From Planctomycetota bacterium (lineage in GTDB: Bacteria > Planctomycetota > Uabimicrobiia > Uabimicrobiales > Uabimicrobiaceae), in contig JAJDCR010000071.1 of NCBI GenBank assembly GCA_029260735.1, forward strand, positions 1 to 36,038: a stretch of 36,038 nucleotides of DNA, written 5' to 3'. A program made the translations under genes and the position numbers. Below, in pieces: positions 1 through 8,160 of this stretch (the stretch's first letter is position 1; every line of letters starts with the position of its first letter). The notes under the pieces are model-generated. The model was not told the DNA's origin and made no database searches. It saw only the letters and a program-made list of their open reading frames with translations.

Positions 1-21
1 CTCCTTACTTTCTTCTGCCAC
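1..21 (-). CDS. 5' end of a gene running off the left edge (partial)
   Basis: Reading the minus strand, an AAGGAG Shine-Dalgarno (complement of 29-34) is followed after 7 nt by a GTG codon (19-21) and an open frame reading M-A-E-E-S-K-E to the edge. This is a credible translation start for a minus-strand gene downstream of the two tRNAs. Only seven codons are visible, so the product cannot be identified. Confidence 0.45.
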
Positions 22-57
22 AAGAAAACTCCTTAATTTGATATTGTTTCTACAGTA

Positions 58-82
58 AAACCGAAAAATATCTGATCGGTTT
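58..82 (-). terminator. weak hairpin downstream of the tRNA pair
   Basis: AAACCGA (58-64) and TCGGTTT (76-82) form a 7-bp stem with an 11-nt loop, directly after the 3' end of the tRNA pair when read on the minus strand. The T-run is short (TTT then ACTG), so it may be a weak terminator or a processing hairpin between the tRNAs and the gene at the left edge. Confidence 0.35.
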
Positions 83-91
83 GCTTTTTAT

Positions 92-164
92 TAGAGCCTA
101 CAGGACTCGAACCTATAACCTACCGTTTATGGGACGGTTGCTCTACCGATTGAGCTAAGGCTCC
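92..164 (-). tRNA. tRNA-Met (CAU), unusual C33
   Basis: A full 73-nt cloverleaf can be drawn on the minus strand. The acceptor stem is GGAGCCT/AGGCTCT (first pair G-U) with discriminator A. The D-arm is GCTC/GAGC, the anticodon stem ACCGT/ACGGT and the T-arm ATAGG-TTCGAGT-CCTGT. The seven-base anticodon loop is CCCATAA, placing CAT at 34-36 and hence methionine (or a lysidine-modified Ile-CAU, which cannot be excluded). Position 33 is C instead of the nearly universal U. The CCA end is not encoded. It sits 8 nt downstream of the Arg tRNA and is probably co-transcribed with it. Confidence 0.88.
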
Positions 165-172
165 TTGAAATT

Positions 173-245
173 TAGACCCTGCAGGACTCGAACCTGCAAC
201 TCTCAGATTAGAAATCTGATGCTCTATCCTTTGAGCTAAGAGTCC
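173..245 (-). tRNA. tRNA-Arg (UCU)
   Basis: A 73-nt cloverleaf on the minus strand: acceptor GGACTCT/AGGGTCT with two G-U pairs, discriminator A, D-arm GCTC/GAGC, anticodon stem TCAGA/TCTGA with loop TTTCTAA (anticodon TCT, reading AGA/AGG), and T-arm GCAGG-TTCGAGT-CCTGC. CCA is not encoded. It is first in the two-tRNA unit. A GACTATATAGTC palindrome lies just upstream (about 260-271) and could contain the -10 element of the unit. Confidence 0.95.
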
Positions 246-327
246 ATGTTTCGTTCATTTGACTATATAGTCGAAAAGAAGGGGAAAAAACTTCCCACTA
301 TTTTATATTTTTCCGATTTCACCCGTA

Positions 328-440
328 AGGGCGTGTTCTCATTCAGTTTTTTCTTGGAAATTAGCAATACTAAGTTCAAGATAGTTTTCCTATTTATTGC
401 TAAAAAAATACAAAAAACAAGCTGAATGAGGACACGCCCT
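328..440. repeat. 113-bp inverted-repeat (MITE-like) element
   Basis: The terminal 19-bp arms 328-346 (starting AGGGCGTGTTCTC) and 422-440 are reverse complements with a single mismatch. A second, internal inverted repeat TAGCAATA (362-369)/TATTGCTA (395-402) makes the whole segment nearly foldable as one long hairpin. There is no coding potential. Similar AGGGC(A/G)(T/C)GTC starts appear at about 26675 and 28233, hinting at a small dispersed family. The first 60 bp downstream hold the presumed promoter region of the VWA gene. Confidence 0.6.
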
Positions 441-566
441 AATTTTGTTACATTGTTGTTACAGACAAAGCCCTTGTTTTTCGCTATAGTATAGGTAGAT
501 AGAAAAAAATTCTAAAAAGAAGGAACTTTATTATTTTTTGTTTGTCTAAGAGCGTATCTTACAAAA

Positions 567-605
567 CAATTAGATCAGTAAAAGTTCAATTAGATCAGTA
601 AAGTT
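567..605. repeat. two tandem copies of a 20-bp repeat
   Basis: CAATTAGATCAGTAAA occurs at 567-582 and again at 587-602, giving a 20-bp period immediately upstream of the VWA gene start. Two helical turns of spacing fits a paired regulator site, but a simple duplication is equally possible. Confidence 0.5.
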
Positions 606-634
606 TAATGTGTGGTTCTACAAGGAGAATTAAG

Positions 635-1942
635 ATGAGAAAAGTATTTACTTTATGTTTGGCTGTTGTCTTGATGGTTTCTGCTCCTCTTACTTTCGCT
701 CAAGAAGCAAAGTCAGAAAAGCCGTTAATCCAAATCGCAATTTTGTTAGACACTAGCGGAAGTATGGAAGGGTTAATTAACCAAGCGCGAACTCAGTTGT
801 GGAAAATTGTTAATGAATTAGCTACCGCAAAGCGAGATGGTCAAACTCCTGAATTGCAAGTAGCTTTGTATGAGTATGGAAAATCTTCTCTACCTGCCGA
901 GCAAGGATACTTGCAAAAGATTTTAGATTTAACGACAGACTTAGATAAGGTATCGGAAGAACTCTTTGCTCTAAAAACCAATGGTGGTAATGAGTACTGT
1001 GGATGGGTTATCCACCAAGCAACCCAAGACCTCAACTGGAGTAAATCAAACAAAGACTTCAAAGCTATCTACATTGCTGGAAACGAGCCTTTCACTCAAA
1101 TGCCTGCGGAAGAACAAGTTGTTATCTACAAACCTCGCGGTGGAAAATTAACTGCCAACACAAGTGCTAATGCCAATGCTCCTCAAAAAATCCAACAACA
1201 AGTGCAAGTTCAAATCCAACCTCAAACAAGTGTAAAAATCGTAGAAGGAGAAAAGCCTAGTGATACTTCTTCCTCCAAATACCACTACAAAGTAGCTTGC
1301 AAAGCTGCGATTGAAAGTGGCATCATTGTCAATACAATCCACTGTGGCGACGCTCAAACAGGAATCAACGGAATGTGGGAAGAAGGTGCTCTTCTTGCAG
1401 ATGGAACTTTCATGAACATCGATCAAAACCGAGAAATCGTTCACATCAAAGCCCCTCAAGATCAAGAAATTCTTAAGCTAAACGCTCAACTCAATGAAAC
1501 TTACATTGCCTACGGACGCGCTGGCTTGGAAAGTAAAGAAAGACAAAAGAAGCAGGACATGAACGCCAGTGGAGCTTCTTATAGTGGTAATCTTCAGAGA
1601 GCTGTTTCCAAATCCTCAGCCCATTATAAAAATTCTAGCTGGGACATTGTTGATGCGGTCAAAGAAGGGGAAGTTGATTTGGATGATATGGAAGAAGAGA
1701 GTCTTCCTGAAAACATGAAGAAGATGAACGTTGAAGAGCGCAAAACCTACATCAAGGAACAAGAAGAGAAGCGTAAGAAAATCCAAGAGAAAATCCAAGA
1801 GCTTAACAAGGCTCGGGAAAAATACGTTGCTACAGAAAGAAAGAAGCTGGCTAGCGAAGGTGCCGGTGATACTCTGGATATCGTAATGATCAAATCTCTT
1901 CGAGAACAACTAACTCGCAAGAGCTACGAAGTAGAAAAATAA
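635..1942 (+). CDS. secreted von Willebrand factor A domain protein
   Basis: The product is 435 aa. I chose the ATG at 635 because AAGGAG (622-627) precedes it and the protein then begins with a clean signal peptide (basic MRK, hydrophobic core about residues 4-20, ending near TFAQ). The in-frame ATG at 608 lacks a ribosome site and would bury the signal. A VWA domain follows from about residue 33, with the metal-binding MIDAS motif DTSGSM at 39-44. The middle is Gln/Asn-rich (about 180-205). The C-terminal third is highly charged coiled coil (Glu/Lys/Arg, about 350-400). VWA proteins bind protein or matrix ligands through a divalent metal. Partners here are unknown. The gene is alone between the tRNA region and a convergent metallo-hydrolase. 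Confidence 0.85.
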   Translation: MRKVFTLCLAVVLMVSAPLTFAQEAKSEKPLIQIAILLDTSGSMEGLINQARTQLWKIVNELATAKRDGQTPELQVALYEYGKSSLPAEQGYLQKILDLTTDLDKVSEELFALKTNGGNEYCGWVIHQATQDLNWSKSNKDFKAIYIAGNEPFTQMPAEEQVVIYKPRGGKLTANTSANANAPQKIQQQVQVQIQPQTSVKIVEGEKPSDTSSSKYHYKVACKAAIESGIIVNTIHCGDAQTGINGMWEEGALLADGTFMNIDQNREIVHIKAPQDQEILKLNAQLNETYIAYGRAGLESKERQKKQDMNASGASYSGNLQRAVSKSSAHYKNSSWDIVDAVKEGEVDLDDMEEESLPENMKKMNVEERKTYIKEQEEKRKKIQEKIQELNKAREKYVATERKKLASEGAGDTLDIVMIKSLREQLTRKSYEVEK

Positions 1943-1969
1943 TCTTCGATTGATTTTTTGAGAAATAAA

Positions 1970-1993
1970 AAAGGCAGGTTTTCACCTGCCTTT
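1970..1993. terminator. bidirectional intrinsic terminator
   Basis: AAAGGCAGGT-TTTC-ACCTGCCTTT forms a 10-bp stem with a tetraloop between two convergent genes. The T-rich tail after the stem serves the plus-strand VWA gene, and the A-run before it provides a U-tail for the minus-strand metallo-hydrolase. Confidence 0.85.
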
Positions 1994-2011
1994 CTTTGTG
2001 CCCTAAGCGTT

Positions 2012-3370
2012 TTATAAAATCTCTGTTTGCAAATACTCAGGAATTAGGCAAGGCCAGCCCAGAGCATCTTCAATTTTTTGCTTCATCGATTCCAAGGCTC
2101 CTTTTTCTCCATGAACTAAAAAAACCTTACTGGGAGGTTTTGGCAAAGCCTTTAAGTATTGAAGCATTTCCTCATAGTCCGCATGAGCAGAAGTATTGGT
2201 AAGAAGTTCAACCTTGGCCCGTACAGGAATCATTTGTCCATGGAGTTTGATTTCTTTTTCTCCCCGCACTAGACGATCTCCTCGGGTTCCTCCCGCTTGA
2301 AATCCTGTAAAAACAATTGTATTTTTAGGAGAGGGGGCTAGATTTTTTAAGTGGTGCAAAACTCTCCCCCCTGTTGCCATTCCACTAGCCGAGATAATTA
2401 TCGCAGGATGATTTAAATTATTCAGACGTTTTGACTCGGTTTGTTTGGAAACATACTCCACTATGGAGAAGACTTCTTCACATTCTTCTGAAGAAATTTG
2501 CAATTCATTATCATGAGACTGAAGAATTTTTGTGGCGTGGATGGCCATAGGACTATCTAAAAAAATAGGGATATTTGGTATCCTTTTATTTTTTTTCAAC
2601 TGGTAGAGATAGTATATAATATTTTGAGTACGTCCCACAGCAAACGCAGGAATTAGTGTCGTTCCTCCCCGCTGAAAAGTTTCTTGGATAATTTTTTCTA
2701 ATTGATCCAGAGGGTCTTCCTCTGAGTGCAAACGGTTGCCATAAGTTCCCTCCATAACAAGATAGTCCGCAACAGGAAAGTTAACAGGAGGCCTCATTAA
2801 GGGATCACTATTTCGACCAATATCTCCCGAAAATAAAATAGAAGTTTTGTTTCTCTTGAATAAAATGCTGGAAGCCCCTAATATATGTCCACTTCTATGA
2901 AACTGAAAGGATAGGTCGTCGTAAAGTGAATACTCTTGGCCAAAGGCAATAGTCTTAAAGTGAGACATAGCCTTTTGAGCATCTTCCTGAGTGTAAAGAG
3001 GTAGAGCAGGAGAGTGCTTAGAAAACCCATGTTTATTAGCAAAGTAAGCATCTTCTTCTTGTAGATGTGCGCAATCTTTCAAGAGCAAAGAACAAAGGTC
3101 TCGAGTAGGAGGAGAGCAATATACTTTTTTTCGAAAACCATTTTTAATCAAAAGAGGTAAGTAACCAGTGTGGTCGATGTGAGCATGGGTGAGAACAACT
3201 CCGTCAATTTTCCCAGGAGAAAAAGGAAATTTCTCCCAGTTGCGCAGTCTCAATTTTTTCTGCCCTTGGAAAAGTCCGCAGTCAATAAGAGTTGTTTTAT
3301 GAGAAACGGTTTCCAAAAGAAAACGCGATCCTGTGACAGTTTCCGTTGCGCCCAAAAATGTTATTTTCAT
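2012..3370 (-). CDS. MBL-fold beta-CASP metallo-hydrolase / RNase-like protein
   Basis: The product is 452 aa. The start is placed at the ATG ending at 3370: AGAAGGA lies just upstream and the family's N-terminus (MKITFLGATETVTGSRF) begins exactly there. An in-frame ATG seven codons earlier (3391) is the alternative. The metallo-beta-lactamase zinc motif HAHIDH (62-67) is followed by the beta-CASP block with PAFAVGRTQ, a SASGMATGGRVLHHL stretch and a C-terminal SAHAD histidine motif, ending in a VHGEKGAL segment. This architecture is that of the YSH1/CPSF73-related 'RNA specificity' hydrolases, which cleave or trim RNA using two zinc ions. The actual substrate in bacteria is poorly defined. 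It is convergent with the VWA gene and divergent from the methyltransferase gene. Confidence 0.88.
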   Translation of the reverse strand: MKITFLGATETVTGSRFLLETVSHKTTLIDCGLFQGQKKLRLRNWEKFPFSPGKIDGVVLTHAHIDHTGYLPLLIKNGFRKKVYCSPPTRDLCSLLLKDCAHLQEEDAYFANKHGFSKHSPALPLYTQEDAQKAMSHFKTIAFGQEYSLYDDLSFQFHRSGHILGASSILFKRNKTSILFSGDIGRNSDPLMRPPVNFPVADYLVMEGTYGNRLHSEEDPLDQLEKIIQETFQRGGTTLIPAFAVGRTQNIIYYLYQLKKNKRIPNIPIFLDSPMAIHATKILQSHDNELQISSEECEEVFSIVEYVSKQTESKRLNNLNHPAIIISASGMATGGRVLHHLKNLAPSPKNTIVFTGFQAGGTRGDRLVRGEKEIKLHGQMIPVRAKVELLTNTSAHADYEEMLQYLKALPKPPSKVFLVHGEKGALESMKQKIEDALGWPCLIPEYLQTEIL

Positions 3371-3482
3371 ACTAATATCCTTCTGATCCATATTTTGTAA
3401 CTTCTATCGTTGTCAGATTATAGCAGGAATATTTCAGAAAGAGAAAAAGATTTCTTCACTTAGAAGAAAGAAAGGAAAAGCC

Positions 3483-4220
3483 ATGTCCTGGGTTCATAGT
3501 TTTTTTGATCAAGAGTACAACCGCATGTACAATCCGCTCTTGACCGATGAGCTAAGTAAGCGGGAGGCCGATTTTATCGAGAAAGTTCTAGAGCTAAATA
3601 AGGAACACGAAATTCTCGATTTGCCTTGTGGGTTTGGTCGACATGCTATTGAATTAACTCGTCGAGGATACCGAGTTACCGGAATAGATTACCACCCCGA
3701 ACAGATCCATGAAGCCAAGAAAAATATGGATCGTCAGGGAATATCTTTTCCTATTCAAAAAGGAGATATGAGAGATTTAAGCTTAGAAAAAAAATACCAT
3801 CGACTTTATAATTTTTTCTCTAGTTTTGGCTATTTTAGTGAAGAAGAAAATAAGAAAGTAGTCGAAGAATTCTATCGTATTTTGCTTCCAGGAGGAATGG
3901 TATTGCTAGAGATGCTAGGACGAGACGCGGTTGTTCGCAATTTTCTCCCTGCTCAAATTGACCGAAGAGGAGAAACTCTTTTTATTGCGGAACGTTTCTT
4001 TGATCCTTTGACTAGCCGCGTTCAAGATAACCGAATTATCATTGAGCCAGATGGGAAAAGAGTAGAAAAAAAGTCTGATTTACGAGTCTACTCTCCTCAC
4101 GAACTGATATCTCTTTTCACAGAAGCTGGGTTTGAGATTGTTAATGTTTATGGCGATGGAGAAAAAAAATACCATCGATTGTCTTCTCGTATTGCTCTAG
4201 TTGCGAAAAAAACATCTTAG
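3483..4220 (+). CDS. class I SAM-dependent methyltransferase
   Basis: The product is 245 aa, with AAAGGA six bases before the ATG. The Rossmann-fold SAM site is clear: motif I ILDLPCGFG at 44-52, the acidic residue ending strand beta2 at D69 (GID), and the post-I segment QKGDMRDL about 20 residues on. A FYRILLPGG segment matches the usual strand-5 region of UbiE/COQ5-like and MT-A11/25 family enzymes. No substrate-specific motif is recognised, so the methyl acceptor is unknown. It is transcribed away from the metallo-hydrolase and ends only 17 bp before the convergent acyl-CoA dehydrogenase gene. Confidence 0.85.
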   Translation: MSWVHSFFDQEYNRMYNPLLTDELSKREADFIEKVLELNKEHEILDLPCGFGRHAIELTRRGYRVTGIDYHPEQIHEAKKNMDRQGISFPIQKGDMRDLSLEKKYHRLYNFFSSFGYFSEEENKKVVEEFYRILLPGGMVLLEMLGRDAVVRNFLPAQIDRRGETLFIAERFFDPLTSRVQDNRIIIEPDGKRVEKKSDLRVYSPHELISLFTEAGFEIVNVYGDGEKKYHRLSSRIALVAKKTS

Positions 4221-4227
4221 GCTAGCT

Positions 4228-4280
4228 AAATGATAACTTAGCAATCTTCAAAGTTTCTCAAGATAGCTAAGTTATCATTT
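4228..4280. terminator. 15-bp perfect inverted repeat at convergent gene ends
   Basis: AAATGATAACTTAGC (4228-4242) and its exact reverse complement (4266-4280) are separated by 23 nt. The element starts 8 bp after the methyltransferase stop and overlaps the last 14 codons of the minus-strand acyl-CoA dehydrogenase. It probably serves as a terminator or 3'-end stabilising hairpin. The following U-tract on the plus strand (4286-4290) is short. Confidence 0.5.
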
Positions 4281-5941
4281 CGATATTTTTCATCGGGACA
4301 AAAAAGAAAAGTTAAATTTTGCTGACACCATCTCTTTGCCACTATGCTCGGACGAAGATCTGCATAATCTTTTGCCATCATTTGAGCATACTCTAAAAGA
4401 AGAGAAGCGATATAAACTCGGGCTAAACTAAAAGCAAAACCACGAGCCATGGCTTGAGCAAACTCAACATCTTCTGTAACGGCCTTTTGGCTAAAGCGAA
4501 TAATTTCATGTAAAGCTTTTTCTACTTTGACAACATCTTTGATAAGCCGACGATCGATCACATATTCTAAGCGGTGTTTTACACTCTTACTATACGCCTT
4601 TAGCCCATCGTTACGGCCCATTGCCCTTAAAACATCTAAACTAAGGACATTGGTTGTGCCTTCCCAAATAGAAAGAACTTGAGCTTCCCGCAAAAGTCTA
4701 GGAATCCCTGTCTCTTCAATGTAGCCTACTCCTCCAAAAGACTCTACAATTTCACTAGCAATGCGAATCCCTTGTTTAGCAGTATAAAGCTTAGTTACGG
4801 GTATCAAAAGGCGTAAAAGATCTTTCTCTAAATCTTTAGCCGTTTGGCACTCTTCTTTTCCCAAAAGCTCTACCATGTGAAAAACTAAGTGAAAACATCC
4901 TTCAAATTCAACCTGTAATCGAGTGAGAGTTTCTATATGTAAAGGTAAATCTTTTAGTTTATGACCAAAAGCTTCGCGAACCGTGGCATAATTTTGAGCT
5001 AAGGCAATTCCTCTACGCATTCCCCCAATCGCACAAATCGAATTATAAATGCGTGTTATGTTAAAAAGCGTTGCCATTTTTTTAACACCATCTTCTGCAC
5101 CCCCCACCAACTCACTTTTTGTTCCGACAAGATCAAGTTCCGCTGTAGGAAGAGCCTCTGTCCCCAGCTTGTTCTTTAAATTTTGGATACGAATGTTGTT
5201 CAAATCCCCTTTGCAGTCACGTAACTCCAAATAAAACAAACTCAGCCCCTGGCTTCCCGCTTGGATTTTGCCGTCAGGGTCCTCTAAACGGGCCAAAGTC
5301 ATAGCCATCTCTGAAGTGGTCGCTGAAGTAAACCACTTATGACCATAAAGACGGTAGCCCTCTTCGTCTAAAGAAGCAATCGTTTGGGTACGAGAAAGGT
5401 CAGAACCTCCCATCTTTTCGGTCATCCATTGGCCGGAGGTCCATACTTGAGAAGGTTCACGTGAAATTAAATGAGCATAAGCTCTTGCTTTCATTCTATC
5501 GTCGCCATAAACCTCTATTAAACGAGCAGCTCCATCGCTCATAGCCAAAGGACATGTATAGACTGCACTAGACGGGTGAAAAAGATATAGTTTAGCAAAT
5601 TGATAAAGACGAGAGTAGCTATAGTAGTTTCGCTCATACCCTATGGAAACTAAACCTTCTTTTGCCGAAACAGCTTTCAATTTTTCCCAACTGGGAGAAA
5701 TTCGGATTTGATCTGTACGGTTTCCCCAGGGATCGTAAGAAACTAGCTCTGGTCGACAGAGATTTGCTTCTTCTCCCATGGTAGCAATATCGGTAATAAC
5801 CCTTTCACCAAAGCGCTTAAGATCAGGCTCTATCTCAAGAAATATTTCCTTGGGTAAGATAGCACGAAGATATGACCTCAAAAGCTTATCTTGGGTATAC
5901 TGATTGCCTAGGGTTGGTGCTTGTTGAAAAAAATCTGCCAT
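4238..5941 (-). CDS. acyl-CoA dehydrogenase, AidB/ACAD11-like
   Basis: The product is 567 aa. The flavin-binding segment MTEKMGGSDL (174-183 region) followed by LYGHKWFTSATTS is characteristic of the AidB/acdh-11 branch rather than of short-chain acyl-CoA dehydrogenases. A conserved SIWEGTTNVLSLDVLR block carries the expected acidic residue at about E427, where AidB has SIWEGSGN. Length agrees with AidB (about 540) and exceeds typical 380-residue dehydrogenases, because of the extra N-terminal and C-terminal helical regions. Family members are FAD enzymes. AidB itself is linked to alkylation stress and DNA binding, but many relatives are true long-chain acyl-CoA dehydrogenases, so function is open. 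A GGTGA ribosome site precedes the ATG. It is a monocistronic minus-strand gene. Confidence 0.85.
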   Translation of the reverse strand: MADFFQQAPTLGNQYTQDKLLRSYLRAILPKEIFLEIEPDLKRFGERVITDIATMGEEANLCRPELVSYDPWGNRTDQIRISPSWEKLKAVSAKEGLVSIGYERNYYSYSRLYQFAKLYLFHPSSAVYTCPLAMSDGAARLIEVYGDDRMKARAYAHLISREPSQVWTSGQWMTEKMGGSDLSRTQTIASLDEEGYRLYGHKWFTSATTSEMAMTLARLEDPDGKIQAGSQGLSLFYLELRDCKGDLNNIRIQNLKNKLGTEALPTAELDLVGTKSELVGGAEDGVKKMATLFNITRIYNSICAIGGMRRGIALAQNYATVREAFGHKLKDLPLHIETLTRLQVEFEGCFHLVFHMVELLGKEECQTAKDLEKDLLRLLIPVTKLYTAKQGIRIASEIVESFGGVGYIEETGIPRLLREAQVLSIWEGTTNVLSLDVLRAMGRNDGLKAYSKSVKHRLEYVIDRRLIKDVVKVEKALHEIIRFSQKAVTEDVEFAQAMARGFAFSLARVYIASLLLEYAQMMAKDYADLRPSIVAKRWCQQNLTFLFCPDEKYRNDNLAILRNFEDC

Positions 5942-6260
5942 TTTTCTTCACCCCAAATTATAAGTTACTCTCTCATTATCCATGTTATTTATGACGACTT
6001 TCAAACCACGAATGACGAAAAATCGTCCAAACAAAACTGCTCATGCCTAAATTACATTCTACCCTATAACCCATTAAAATGCAAAAATAATAAATTCAAA
6101 GAAAGAAAAAAACTGCAAAAGTGTCGGGAAACCGAACCTTTCTCTAAAATAAAATATAAGCATTTATGATCAAAAAAACTCCTTTTGAAAATTGTTGGGC
6201 TATTTGCTAGGATATAGCAAAAGTTAATTTTTTATTGTTACCACTTACAAGGAGTATGGT
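5942..6260. other. 319-bp divergent intergenic region
   Basis: This region lies between the divergent acyl-CoA dehydrogenase and AIM24-family genes. It is strongly A-rich and holds no convincing gene. A TATAAT on the minus strand (complement of 5957-5962) could be a -10 for the dehydrogenase but would leave a very short leader. The promoter of the plus-strand gene is listed separately. Confidence 0.5.
6185..6213 (+). promoter_or_regulatory. probable sigma70-type promoter of the AIM24-family gene
   Basis: TTGAAA (6185-6190) and TAGGAT (6208-6213) are separated by exactly 17 nt and lie about 50 bp upstream of the ATG at 6261. The match to the housekeeping consensus is partial at the -10. Confidence 0.5.
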
Positions 6261-7016
6261 ATGCGCTGCCACGAAGTCGATTACGAAATTATTGGCGATG
6301 ACATTCAAATTGTCGAGATAGAGCTAGATCCCGGAGAAACCGTTATCGCGGAAGCGGGAGCGATGAACTATATGGAAGATGGAATTGAGTTTGAGTCGAA
6401 AATGGGAGACGGCTCAGAACCAGAACAAGGCTTTTTCTCTAAAGTATTTAGCGCTGGAAAACGTATGTTATCTGGAGAATCGCTATTTTTAACTCATTTC
6501 ACTAACCACGGGAACAAAAAGAGTAGGGTTGCTTTTGCTGCTCCTTACCCAGGAAAAATATTCCCTATAAATCTAGCCGAAATGGGAGAAGAAATCATCT
6601 GTCAAAAAGATGCATTTTTGTGCGCCGCTTTAGGCACTAAACTAGATATTGCCTATACCCAAAGATTGGGAGCTGGTTTTTTTGGAGGGGAAGGCTTTAT
6701 TCTTCAGAGCTTGCAAGGAGATGGAATGGCCTTTATTCATGCCGGAGGAACCATTATCAAAAAAGAACTCAGCGGTTGTGAGACTTTACGGGTGGACACA
6801 GGATGCATCGTCGCCTTTAGCCCCAGCATTGAATATGATATTGAAAAAGCTGGTAATCTAAAATCTATGTTCTTTGGAGGGGAAGGATTCTTCCTAGCCA
6901 ACCTCTCTGGACGAGGAACAGTACTTTTACAAAGCTTGCCTTTTTCACGTTTGGTCGATCGAGTGATCGCTAACCTTCCTGCTAGTCGGCGAACAGGAGA
7001 GGGAGGGAGTTTGTAG
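6261..7016 (+). CDS. AIM24 / TIGR00266-family protein
   Basis: The product is 251 aa, with ACAAGGAG seven bases before the ATG. The N-terminal stretch with [16 protein letters not shown] and the later paired glycine-rich segments [19 protein letters not shown] (about 136-154) and [17 protein letters not shown] (about 205-221) are hallmarks of the TIGR00266/AIM24 family, which folds as stacked beta-strands. Bacterial members are widespread and functionally uncharacterised. The mitochondrial homologue AIM24 is needed for cristae architecture. No signal peptide or membrane segment is seen, so it is expected to be cytoplasmic. It is a single gene with its own promoter, closed by the inverted-repeat element at 7065-7155. 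Confidence 0.87.
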   Translation: MRCHEVDYEIIGDDIQIVEIELDPGETVIAEAGAMNYMEDGIEFESKMGDGSEPEQGFFSKVFSAGKRMLSGESLFLTHFTNHGNKKSRVAFAAPYPGKIFPINLAEMGEEIICQKDAFLCAALGTKLDIAYTQRLGAGFFGGEGFILQSLQGDGMAFIHAGGTIIKKELSGCETLRVDTGCIVAFSPSIEYDIEKAGNLKSMFFGGEGFFLANLSGRGTVLLQSLPFSRLVDRVIANLPASRRTGEGGSL

Positions 7017-7064
7017 TACGTAAAAGGGAGGGCTTTGGCTTATCTGAAACCGCTTTTGAATGAA

Positions 7065-7155
7065 CTTATCTAAAACATCTATAAGCACCATGTTCCCTGT
7101 TCGGCAGGAGCCTCACCCTCCAGGGAACATGGTGCTTAGAATGGTTTTAGATAAG
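7065..7155. repeat. 91-bp inverted repeat with GGCAGGAGCC core (repeat family A, copy 1)
   Basis: Arms 7065-7099 and 7121-7155 are reverse complements at 31 of 35 positions and enclose a 21-nt loop containing TCGGCAGGAGCCTCACCCTC. It sits between the convergent AIM24-family and dehydratase genes and could terminate both. The loop core recurs at 14.55, 14.71, 20.78 and 20.83 kb. Confidence 0.8.
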
Positions 7156-7164
7156 CCTCACCCA

Positions 7165-8118
7165 CTAACCCCTAGCCAAAATCCCTTGCAGGACATCCCG
7201 ATCAATATTTCCTCCGCTTAAAACACAAACCACAGTCTCGTAGCGAGGCTGAATTTTCTTCGCCAGAAGTGCCGCGACTGCAACGGAACCTCCTCCCTCT
7301 ACGACAATATGTTGTTCTTGGTGGAGGGCAAAAATGGCTCTTTCAATTTCCTCTTCTGAGACTAAAACCACTTGATCGACTTTTTCCTGAATGATCTTAA
7401 AGGTATTTCCTCCAGGAAGCGAGGCCACTAAAGCATCAGCAAGGGTATGTACTTTTCCGGTACTCACTCTTTCTCCTGCCTGGAGAGAATGGTAAATAGC
7501 TCCCCCTTTTTCAGGCTGGACTCCGATCACCTGACAATGGGGACGATAGTGACGTATAGCTTGGGCTATACCTGAGAGCATACCTCCCCCACTCGCAGGA
7601 ACCAGAAGAGTAAATTCTTCAGGCAGGTCTTCCAAAATCTCCAAAGCAATACTGGTGTTGGCTTGTATCGTGTCACAAGAGTCAAAACCATGAAGAACAT
7701 ACATTCCTCTTTCTTTTTCGATTTTTTCTAACATGGCAAAGCGAGATTCAAAGGTCAATCCACAAAAAATAACTTCTGCTCCCCACTTTTTTGCCCCGGC
7801 AATTTTCAAAGGAGAAGTATCATCAGTCATGACAATAGTAGCCTTTACTCCCAGTTTTTTAGCGGCATAAGCCACTCCTTGAGCGTAATTGCCCGACGAA
7901 GAAGTCAAAACACCTTTAAGACGAGCCTCCTCTAAGTGATTCAAAATGCCAAGGAAAGCAGGACGAACTTTAAATGAGGAAGTTGGTTGAAAAAGCTCGC
8001 ACTTCAAAAAAATCCTCTTCCCCATCTCTCGGGAAAAATGAGGAGAAAAAAGCAAAGGGGTTTTTATGGTATAAGCCGCTATTTTTCGACGAACTTCTTC
8101 AAAATCAGAATTTTTCAT
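7165..8118 (-). CDS. threonine/serine dehydratase-like PLP enzyme
   Basis: The product is 317 aa. It is a fold-type II pyridoxal-phosphate enzyme: the Schiff-base lysine lies in SSFKVRPA (K50), the substrate carboxylate loop is SSSGNYAQG (73-81, where the usual form is SAGNHAQG), and the cofactor phosphate loop is SGGGML (176-181). A VLSGGNID segment near the C-terminus matches the family. Length equals catabolic threonine dehydratase/serine racemase proteins without the C-terminal ACT regulatory domain of biosynthetic IlvA. The expected reaction is deamination of threonine or serine to a 2-oxo acid plus ammonia. The His-to-Tyr change in the Asn-His loop and Pro replacing Gly after the lysine motif make substrate assignment uncertain. 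AAGGA precedes the start. It is monocistronic. Confidence 0.82.
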   Translation of the reverse strand: MKNSDFEEVRRKIAAYTIKTPLLFSPHFSREMGKRIFLKCELFQPTSSFKVRPAFLGILNHLEEARLKGVLTSSSGNYAQGVAYAAKKLGVKATIVMTDDTSPLKIAGAKKWGAEVIFCGLTFESRFAMLEKIEKERGMYVLHGFDSCDTIQANTSIALEILEDLPEEFTLLVPASGGGMLSGIAQAIRHYRPHCQVIGVQPEKGGAIYHSLQAGERVSTGKVHTLADALVASLPGGNTFKIIQEKVDQVVLVSEEEIERAIFALHQEQHIVVEGGGSVAVAALLAKKIQPRYETVVCVLSGGNIDRDVLQGILARG

Positions 8119-8160
8119 ACTACTTCCTTAAGACATACTATTTATAAGATACCTGAGTAG

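Noticed and set aside
5921..6169. 82-codon plus-strand frame before the AIM24-family gene
   Set aside because: Starts inside the acyl-CoA dehydrogenase on the opposite strand, has no ribosome site, and its Lys/Asn-rich translation reflects the A-rich spacer.
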